Positions 39,160 through 49,600 of a stretch of DNA of 64,000 bases are shown in pieces (the stretch's first letter is position 1; every line of letters starts with the position of its first letter). Source of the DNA: Enchytraeus crypticus (taxonomy: Eukaryota > Annelida > Clitellata > Enchytraeida > Enchytraeidae); NCBI GenBank assembly GCA_905160935.1, contig CAJHZI010000683.1, forward strand, positions 1-64,000, read 5' to 3'. Both the position numbers and the translations under genes were made by a program. The notes under the pieces are model-generated. The model saw only the letters and a list, made by a program, of their open reading frames with translations. It did no database searches and was not told the DNA's origin.

Positions 39160-39590
39160 AGACAATAAGGAAAGAAGTTGTCAGGAAATTAGAAGCGTTG
39201 GAAAGGTGGATATGGGCAACAATGGAAAAGATTAGCTGGATCCAAGAAGTTTCAAATGTAGAAGTCTTTAAAGAGTTGGTTAAAATAGGCAGTTGATAAA
39301 TGATATAAGAATACGACAAAGAATTGGATACGACATATTCTTCGTGAGATTTACTTAGGGGAAAGTTTACTAAAGGAGGCCATTGAAGGGAAAATGGAAG
39401 GAAAAAGATACAGAGGCAGGCAGAGAATAGGAATGTTAGATGATTTAAAGATAAAGTCGTATATGGATCCCTCTTAGTCTTCTTAGTGCACTGTCTACTG
39501 GCAGGTCCATGGTATATAGCGTCTCTATTCGATCTTCTCTGTCTTCCGCCTTCCTCTTCGTGTCCACATATGATTGACATATCACGTATG
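39160..39590. mobile_element. Two LINE alpha fragments joined tail to tail
   Basis: 39175-39470 is plus-strand RT tail lacking its last about 100 bases. It is followed directly by 39480-39590, the missing last 100 bases in minus orientation (CTTAGTGCACTGTCTACTGG... to CACATATGATTGACAT). Confidence 0.7.
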
Positions 39591-40562
39591 AGGAATTATG
39601 AGCTTAACCAAGCGTCTATAAGCCCTTTTCAACATACATGTACATAGTTAGTCGTCATTATGTAGTGCTTTGGCGCCTGTTTGTGCAGAGTCTGCAAGAG
39701 ACGTCCCTAACATTGCCTTATGACGAGGAACCAGACATTAAATTCTTATTATTGATTATTAATTGATACACCATCAGTTTTGACACAAACACTTGGCCTA
39801 TGGCCTAAAGCGATGATAATATTAGGATTTGAATTCGTTCACTAGATTGTTTTAAATTTTAAAAAATACAATTAGCTTGGGAACTATTTAAACCATTGCC
39901 GTGAGTTATTAAATTCAATGATGTACGATTCAATTATAAAAGTTCTTCTCGATCATTACTGTAATTGATGCATTTTATAATTTTTCTAAATTTTAAGTCT
40001 TGACTATATCTCGCATACTATTTCAGACCATGCCAAAGGAAATACTGCAATTATTACTAACCATCATTAACAATAAAATATCAATCCAACAACTAGCTCC
40101 TTATGTAGTCCAATTATGTAACTTAAGAGTTTTTTAACATGAAAATCAATATATGGGATGCATGAAGAAGAATATATGACTTGCAAGAGAATAAGTCTGG
40201 TGGTTATTGTTTATAAAGGCTAATTAAGCCTATTTTAATTGGAGTAACAGAATAAGAAATCCTGTATAACCGACTAATAATAATTAAGGTCCTCTTCAAT
40301 TTTGTTGAATAAAACTGTTATACCTAATTACCTTAGAGGCTTAAGCAAAACCTCACCTTTTTAATTCAAGTATTATATAACTAATGTAAGCCCTATTATA
40401 CAGACGTGCTTATTGATTAATTGAAACAAAACCTGAGTTTTGTGAAAGCGTGATGATAATTAGAATCGACAAAATTTGCTCTCGAAGATTTAGAACGAAT
40501 CCCCAATAAAAATTTTAAAGGATTTTCATCAGAAAAGCGAAACACTTTTTGGATCAGCCCAT
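39591..40562. other. 5' flank of gene B; no gene or clear promoter seen
   Basis: Contains a weak family 5 SINE match (about 39655-39760) and otherwise AT-rich sequence. I could not identify a TATA box or initiator with confidence. Confidence 0.4.
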
Positions 40563-40736
40563 ATGGAGCAACACAAAGTGGAAAATTCTGTTGTGTACAG
40601 GAAGGTTCTCAAGAATAAATTCAACAGTGACGAGGAGAGCGAAACGGTGGCATCATCTCTCCAGTTTCTCTCCACATACTCCAATGTTCACGGATTCAGA
40701 AATGCATTCGAAGCGCGGAGTGAGTTCTTTTTGTTT

Positions 40737-40796
<60 letters not shown>

Positions 40797-41509
40797 TAGT
40801 GCACTGCTTACTGGCAGGTTCATGGTATATAACGCCTCCACTCTTCTCTGTTTTCCGCTTTCCTTCATTTCCACATATGCGTGGGTCATTAAATCATCTA
40901 GCATACCTAATCTCGGCATTTGTTTATTTTGTTATAATATCAGAGCATAAGGAGATATGAGATGCACCAAGATTTACTAGGCATACTATTGTAAGTTGCT
41001 AGGCAAGTTTAATTTAGTTTTAAATTAGAAGAAAGATAAATAGTAGCCTATCTACTATTTATCTTTGTTCCAATTATCAAATCCAACTTGCTTTCAGAAA
41101 TATCACTAAGTTTCTTGTGCGCCAAAAATTCCTAGATAGAACGTTTGGATTTTAGATTGCAAGTTTTTTTTAGAATGGCCAATATTTACTTTAAGAACGA
41201 CAATAACTTTACAACCATTATTTATCAAATGGCTACCAGTTTCGTTTCTTGTCTTAGATTTGCTGAAACGTATCTTCTGGCTGCTCGTTTGTCTGGGTAT
41301 GTTCGGTGCTTTGGTTTACAACCTGTGGGCTCTCGTAACGGCATACCTCCAGTATCCCGTCCAGATCCAACTGAGCTACGTCACCGAAACAAAGAAGAAC
41401 TTCCCAGCAGTGACAATCTGCAACATGAGTCCGGTGAAAAGATCTTCACTTGTCACAGCTCAGAATAACCCAATCAAGAGTAGTAGCAAACGAAGAAGAA
41501 AGCGAGCGA
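40563..41509 (+). CDS. Gene B exons 1-2: cytoplasmic N-terminus, TM1, first ectodomain strand, furin-like site
   Basis: Exon 1 (40563-40719) encodes MEQHKVENS... ending STYSNVHGFRNAFEAR, with the gating His-Gly pair; donor A|GTGAGT, phase 1. Exon 2 (41258-41509) begins NLLKRIFWLLVCLGMFGALV (TM1), continues AYLQYPVQIQLSY and KKNFPAVTICNMSPVKRS, and ends in SSSKRRRKRA before donor GTATGT. The ATG at 40563 is the only one in frame ahead of the motif in this exon. A LINE tail with a (CT)n tract begins 22 bases after the donor. Confidence 0.87.
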
Positions 41510-43649
41510 GTATGTTGCAGTAATAAAAGTGAAATCATCATCATTATCATCATCATCTTCCCTTGAATCCCAGTTTAACCAGGGTCGAGATACATATAGA
41601 CTGTCTCAAATTCTCTCTGTCCTACACCATACCACCAGCCAATCCCCTATTTGAGACTTTTTCATTCGTTTAAACTTTTGTAGCAATAAACTAAAATAAA
41701 AGTGAAGTCAGTTTCCGAATTTCGGTTATTATTTTCCCGACGCAATGTGAGGATAAATAGCATAAATGTACATGGAAATTCAAATGATGTTATCAATACT
41801 AATATGATTACCAATACGTATTAAAGTCTACCTGGGACCTAATAATATGACATTAAACTCAAATATTGACATTTAATATATTATACAACATTGCACAATT
41901 AACGTGTAATGATAGCTTTCCAATAGATGTACATATAGGGCATAAAATTACACAAAAACCACGAAAGAGGGGCATGTGCATACAAAATATCATGGAGTCA
42001 GCAGAGATTACTTTTTGCCGAAATTCTGGGCCAGTGGATCCATTCATTCATCACAAATGTTACATATAAAATCATGCATTTTATTTAAACTTTGTGTTTT
42101 GTTATTTTTAAAAGTAACTTATCCCATACCTGGACATTCCGTTTGTTTAAATTACGAAGTAAAATAATTTATAATGTGTATTCTTCAATTTGGCTATTGT
42201 TTATGATTGCTAATTTATGACTTAACCATAGAACAGTCGCAATTGCTATATATCATTGTTTATCGCTTAATTTCATAATACAAGATTCTGATTCTACTTC
42301 AGCCTATATCTGCCCCACTGGTTGGACGCTCTACACCACTAACTGCTACAAGTCAGGAATGAACAAGAACTACGACAACGCTCAGCTGGATTGTAAGAAC
42401 AATCAGTCCAGTCTCGCCTCTATAGCTGACTCTGCCGAGTGGAATTTTATTACCACGTGAGTGTCAATTAACGATCTCTAGGCAAAGATAATGTTATTGA
42501 TAATTATAATAAAAAGTTGAGTTTAATATTGTCTATTCTCTGGAAAGAAATAACTGTCAATCAGTAACTCGCGAGCCAATCCCAGGGTGGTGGAAGGTTA
42601 TTCTTAAATCCGCGCCGGCTGCAATTGATGCGCCATCAAAAGGCAACGATTACTAATATCAATGGAGAGGAAGGAGGAAATGGGTCTTAAAACAAGCATC
42701 TGTGCTTCCTGACACAGTGTGCCGTTTTGTTATGCTATGAGCCCAGGATTCAAACCCTGCAACTACTGAGCTAGTGACGAAACTCATACTGGACAAGCCA
42801 CAGGCTCACGCAGAGCAGTGACATGATGGAATAACCATCTCTGTCTTTCTCCTTGTTATATTAATACTTTAAGCTTTATACAAATTGAGAGAGAGAGAGA
42901 GAGATATGTGTATATTTAAGCATCAACACCAAATTACTGGCAAATACAAATAGAAATAAACATTTAAAATAAATAAAATAAATTGATATGTTGCAATTAG
43001 CCCATCTGCGGTTATCCGATTGTGATGGAAAACCGAATGAATTATATACTTTTGCAGGTAGATTTAAAGTAATCTATGCATTATTAGTTATACAACATGG
43101 AAACAGAATAACGTAGCAGAGAGAAGTTAAATTCTGAAGATCAGCGGATATTTGCTCTTATAGCATACACTTGTATTAGCATAGTGATTTGGGAACACCA
43201 CACTGCAAATGATCATAATTTTATTATAAAGATCGTTTTAGATATTTCGTTTTACAGAACTTTCGCTGCCGCAAATAAGAACTATTGGATTGGTCTTCAT
43301 AAAATCACTGCAACAATAGACAATCCAACCTACTGGACTGATGGGAACCCATCCACCTATCGGCCGCCCTGGGCTCCAACCAATCCAAACACTAAATACA
43401 ACTGTATAGACTACGTGGTCGTCTACAAAGCTCTATACGACGACGACTGTTCGATATCCACATACTACTACATCTGCAAGAAATCTGCTGGTTACAATTT
43501 TCCTGCGACTAAATTTTATGTAAATTTCATGTATCTAATTTTCCGTCGTCTCTGGTTTACATTTTCATTTAATTTTTATGTTTCGCTATCTGAAACTCTT
43601 TCGCGTTTACGTTAGGCTAATGCAAATTCGTTTGAGTATAGGAATAAAG

Positions 43650-43693
<44 letters not shown>

Positions 43694-46600
43694 ATAATAA
43701 TAATAATAATAATAATAATTATAATAATAATAATAATAATAAAGGTTTAAAGTCCGTTCCCTCATACAACGATGATGTCAGGGACATTACTAATAAAAAT
43801 ATCTATTTTTTTCTTATTTTATTCAAAATATTATTATTAATATCATTTTACTAATCAACTTTAGCAAGCGTTGTATATTATTCACATACATGAACTTGTA
43901 GGCGAGTATTACAATTTCGCGTGTCCGGTCTGCTACATAATGTAATGGACCAATTTTAAATTAAGCTTACATCTATCCTTTTAATTCTTATTGTCTGTAA
44001 CTAATAATTAGAGGTATATTGAAATCGTAAGAATTTAGTTTATGCAGTGAATCGATTCCGAAACTACTTACAGAATTTGAATAAGAATACGTAACGTATA
44101 ATATCGAGTTTAAAAAATTAATTTTGTTATTTAAATTGCAGAGATATACTTGACATCAACAACTTCAAAGATTGCAACAACTACTGCAAAGATTGCAACA
44201 ACTACTTCAAAGATTGCAACAACTACTTCAAAGATTGCAACAACTACTTCAAAGATTGCAACAACTACTTCGAAGATTGAAACAACAACTTCAAAGATTG
44301 AAACAACTACTTCAAAGATTGAAACAACTACTTCAAAGATTGCAACAACTACTTCAAAGATTGAAACACCAACTTCAAAGATTGAAACAACTACTTCAAA
44401 AACTGCAACAACTACTTCAAAGATTGAAACAACTACTTCAAAGATTGCAACAAATATCTCAATTGCAACAACTACTTCAAAGATTGAAACAACCACAACA
44501 AAAGTAACTGATGTGGAATCACGCGCTACAAGCCTAACTACAACACTCGTCCATCCAGATCAGGAGAGAGTGACGCGATGTTGTTGCTTTCATTGCTTAA
44601 AGGATGCTTCACAGTGTTGCCAGTGTCACGTTACAAACAGTACTAATAGAATTCAACATAATAAAACATCTTCGTCAAGCTACAAAAACCCAGAGTTCCT
44701 AAGAAACAGACAGACATTTGAATCAGCGAAATCACTAAACCTTACAGCCTTTCCGGGATTGAAGAAATATACCGATGAATTTAGAAAGATGGAAAAGTTT
44801 AGCGAGATATTGGCAGAACTGAATCTGGAGGTGAAAGCAGCAATGGGGTTTACAATGCAGGAGTTGATTCTACAATGTCTCTATGATGAGAAACCTTGTG
44901 ATCTAGAGAGGTATGTAGAACTGACGACAGCGTCGTTAAAAAACAGTTTTTATGCAAATTATTATCAATGAAAATAATAAATATTCAATAAAATTTCGCA
45001 TCACTATCCAACAATTTTTCTTTTTCACTTATACTAGGTACTATTATACAATTATTAGTACACCTTATATTACTATTTAGTCCACATCTCAAACTTGCTA
45101 TCAGTTGTTAACTGGCTGGAGCCAGTGGCGAAGTCGGTAAGATATTCAACCGCGGATCAGTATGTGCGGGTTCAAATCCCGGGCTCGCCCGTCACTAACA
45201 TCGCTTTCGAGTGAGGAAACTGACGTTAACCTTAGCTTTACCTTAACCTTAGCTTTTTATAATGCGTAATTGGCTTTTTTAAATCAAAAGTTTATTGGAC
45301 TTTAAGTTCATGAAAATTTCTTTTGATTTGTGTATGACACTAAATTATGAAAAATAGGCTAATTATTTTAGTACCAGACATAGAATACACGAATTTAATT
45401 CAAGTAATCTTGCGACATAGGCCTTTATTGGTTCATTTGTTACATGCACGCTTCGATTTTGCACAGAATTGCTTTGCAGCGTATTTTGTAGTTTCGTTAA
45501 TCGATTTCCTATACATGTATATACCTCTTTAACAAATATTATATTGCATATACAGAGGCGTAAAACAGTAGCCTTGTTTGCATGAGATAATTACAATTAT
45601 TCACTGATTGACTATCTTTTTTCTCTCTCTTTCTCTCTCCGACATTCTCTCTCTCTTTCTCTAACCCTCTCTCTATCTCTATGTGAATAAGCCTATATAT
45701 TACAAAAGCAAACCATTTCTCTTATTGCACGACGACTCTTATTTATTTTCAGAGATTTTGATCATTACTTCAATCCAACAATGGGTAACTGCTACATCTT
45801 CAACTCCGGGTGGAACGCCAGTCTACCAATCAAGACAACTAGAGCTCCAGGAATACGACGAGGTATGGCTTTACTCTATTTAGTCAATCTATTAGACATC
45901 TCAATAGCCTAGGCTTTACGTCATGAAGTTTTACATGACAAATCCTGAGGTGAATTGAACTCTCGTGTGTTCGAATCCCAGCCGCGCCGATCTGAAAATA
46001 AAATTTCTGACGTTCACTCGACTGGTTACAAGGAAAACGGAGTAAATTGACTAACGGTTTAAACATGTGTTACTGGAAGTGATAGATATCAACATGGTTG
46101 ATCATTTCACTATAATGCGTGTTTACTTATACTCCTAAATTTCATTGTCTTAATGGCAAAAAATAAAATAAAATATTAAAACATCAAAATCTTCTTCCTT
46201 TAAATCCCAGTTTAAATAAGGACGGGATTTAGAAATTATTAATAATAAAATAAAGAAAGATGCACTAATTTAATATTTTTATTTAATTACTTTATTGATT
46301 GATTCAGCCTTATTTCATCAACCCGTTTTGTGCCCGAGGTGCTGAAGAACAGATCTACCGTGGACTTCATCTGTCGTAAAAGGCGACAAAGCACTACGAT
46401 CCAAACCAACGTCAGAAAGGGAATTTGGTAAGTGAGCTCCTATGTTAGGAAATTGCTACAAAATGTTCTCTGACGAATTACACGATTTGGTCTATTCGTT
46501 GCCTGACCCTGACTGGACTGAATTTCATGGGATGATGACGGTGATGATGATGATTATGATGATGATGATGATGATGATGGTGATGGTGATGGTGATGATG

Positions 46601-49600
46601 ATGATGGTGATGGTGATGATGATGATGATGATGACGATGACGATGACGATGATGATGATTTATTTTTTTAGGACTACGACTAATTCTGAACATCAATCAG
46701 GACAATTATATCTCAGAGTGCGGTAGTGTTGCTGGGATCAGAGTTGCCATCAATGATCAAAACATTATGCCTTTTCCTGAAGATGATGGTATCACTGCTA
46801 TCCCAGGTTTCGAAACTGAAATCGGAATATCAAAGGTTTATTTTTAGATGTAAAGTTGAATAATTTCATATTTTGAAAACTAATTAATAGGTTTAATTAT
46901 TTCGCAAATATAGTTAGCAAAAGTATTCTGATCTACATGTATATACAATCTTACATCTATAGTCTTTACACTGGTATGTAAATTATGCAGTACTTTAACT
47001 ATTCAGCCGAAACTTCAAGAATGTTAAAACTAAAAACTCGCTTTATTTTAACTGTTGTAGCTCTGAGCCGTATTAATGAAAATCAATAACAATAAAACAA
47101 CTTGCTAAAATGATGACTTCAGTGCAGATATACTTCAGTAAAATTTTGATGTGGTTCTTAATAATTGGAACACGAATTAGAATTATGAAGCCGGGAGACT
47201 TAATGGAATGTTATAAAACTATTCTCAATAAGCTCTAGCCTAGCTGTAGCTGAATTTAATAGTAACATTTTTAAAATTGTGCTACAATTTAAAACCACAG
47301 GTGGTATCAGATTTTTTCTATACGACTCTACGTAGTAATTCTTCAACCCGTGTTGTACGATGCTTAGATCGGAGTAACGAGATTGCCAAGTCCTTATGGA
47401 GAATGTGACCCGGATCTGGAAAAGGATTCCGCGCAGAATGTTTACTCTTCGGAATATCCTGTCAACTACTCGATAAAGGTACCAAAGTACAGAACGATCT
47501 AAGCCAAGTTTAACGTCAGTTTCTGGTGCTGGAATAATGACGGATAGCATTGTATTTGATCCCCAGCATCTGTTGATCAGCAGTCGGGCAGCTTACCGAT
47601 ATGATACTGCCTCCACCCAGACATACAACTGTATATTTGAAGATATAAAACTGTATATCTGGGTTGCCACAGATATACTTTCTAGTGCAGCAATATTATA
47701 AAGATGAGATATTTAAAAAATGTACCGTAATTTGGAGTCTGTTTTTCAACATTTCTTTATTACGCCGCATGGTTATGAACCCTCGTGTGTTCGAATCCCA
47801 GCCGCGCTAAACTGAGAGTAAATCTCAGACATTCACTGGACTGGTTACACGGAATATGGACTAAATTGCCTAACGTTTTAAACATGTAGTACTAAAAGTG
47901 ATAGATATCAACATGGTTGATCATTTCACTATAATGCGTGTTTACTATATATACTTTCAGACGTGTCAGAAGACTTGTTATCAGACGAACCTGATAGAGA
48001 CATGTAGATGCTATGACGCCCAGTACCCTTCCTACAGCTTAGCCTCCAACAACGCCACAGTACCGGTCTGCTCCATTACTGACATTCAACAGAGTATGTG
48101 CTGTAGATAACTTATAAGATACGAAATTCTAACAATCAATCAATAAGAATTTAACGTCCGGTTCCTAGCCATAAGGTAATGTCAGGGACGTCTCTTGCAG
48201 ACTTTACACAAACAGGCGCCAAATCACCACATGATGATGACTGAGCTAGTACACAGAGACCACAAAAGAAAGCGAGATCAAAACAGTGCAAGTCCAAGAT
48301 CAAAGGCAAGCGGGTCAAAAAACACATCCCTTGATACATGTGTTTCTTTACTCGTCACAAAGATATAGTATCAATGTATATCAGACACACACAGATACTA
48401 TCAAAATATAATCATAAAGAAATGCAAGAAACCTTATAGAAACGTTATGTCTTTATAAGAATTAATTAACTATATCACGTCCTCCTGCAATGAAATTATG
48501 ATTAAATAAATACCTGACTTTATTATAGGCCAACCTTCACCTTTTTACTCAAATGAGGCGATGTCTGTAGTATGAAAAATGCTTGTTTTTCTTCAGTCAA
48601 AGAGACAGGTCTAGCATAGCAGAATTGAATATATTTTTTACCAGATTTTAAGAAACGTGTGCAGCGTTATTATTCTTTGTATCCAAACTATTTAGCAGAT
48701 TTGCCATTATCACTATCAATAGCTAAACACTGGAACGTCCATGAGCTCTATAGTGAATATTCATTGCACCAACAGTCCAACATGCATCTACAAATTTTAA
48801 ACCTACAATATATTCGTGTACTATATACTTTTGTATGTTTATTATAAGTATTTTGTATATGAAGACAGGATTGAGTGTTGCGGGATGGTATAAAGTTCCA
48901 CTCGTATGTAGCCATTTTTGTACTAGTTTAGATATGGGTAAACAGGATAGTTTTCTCAGGGAATGACGTCCCTGCCCCGTAAATGTTAGTCGAAGCTGAG
49001 GAAAGCATAGGGGTCCACCTCATCATTAGCAGAATCCCCAAGAATAATGGTATATCACTAGGAATATTATAAATAGTTTAAAGATCCACTCGTAGGTGGA
49101 CATGAAGAGAAGACAGCAGATAGAGATGAGTAGAGGCGTTATATACCATGGACCTACCAGTAGGCAGTGCACTAAAAGAGTTTAGATATTAATTTAAATG
49201 CAATTGTTATTCAGCTTATTATTACAATTGAGGTCTTTCTGCAAAGTAGTCTCGAAGACCGAGTTCGGTCATGACACTGCTATATAAGTTTTCGTTGTTA
49301 ATAATAGCGTAATATGTGTAATAACGTATAATGAATTATGTTATTAATTATTTTTAAATAACTTAAAATTAATTATGGATGTTTTAGTCGTATGTCGCTA
49401 CAATGTGTCTCTTCAATTCGGTACCAATCAACTAAAGTGCCATTGTCCGAACAGATGCAGGTATACAAAAGTGTTAGAAGCAAATATAAGTAATAGGCCC
49501 TAACGGCAGACATGTTATGATTTAAATTTGTAAATTGACAAATTAATTTAGACTCCATTGAGTTTATATCTTCTATCATCTATCTTGGGCTCGCCGTCAC

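Noticed and set aside
44131-44507. Antisense Val/Phe/Glu repeat frame and Gln/Leu repeat frame over gene B exon 5
   Set aside because: Shadows of the 21-nt coding repeat; only the Thr/Ser/Lys/Ile frame is continuous with the flanking exons and with gene A.
46478-46696. Poly-His antisense frame and poly-Met frame
   Set aside because: Products of the (GAT)n tail of a SINE-like repeat in gene B intron 6.
47200-47550. 116-codon antisense frame
   Set aside because: It overlaps gene B exon 8, which is supported by frame, motif (SPYGEC) and exact length match to gene A.
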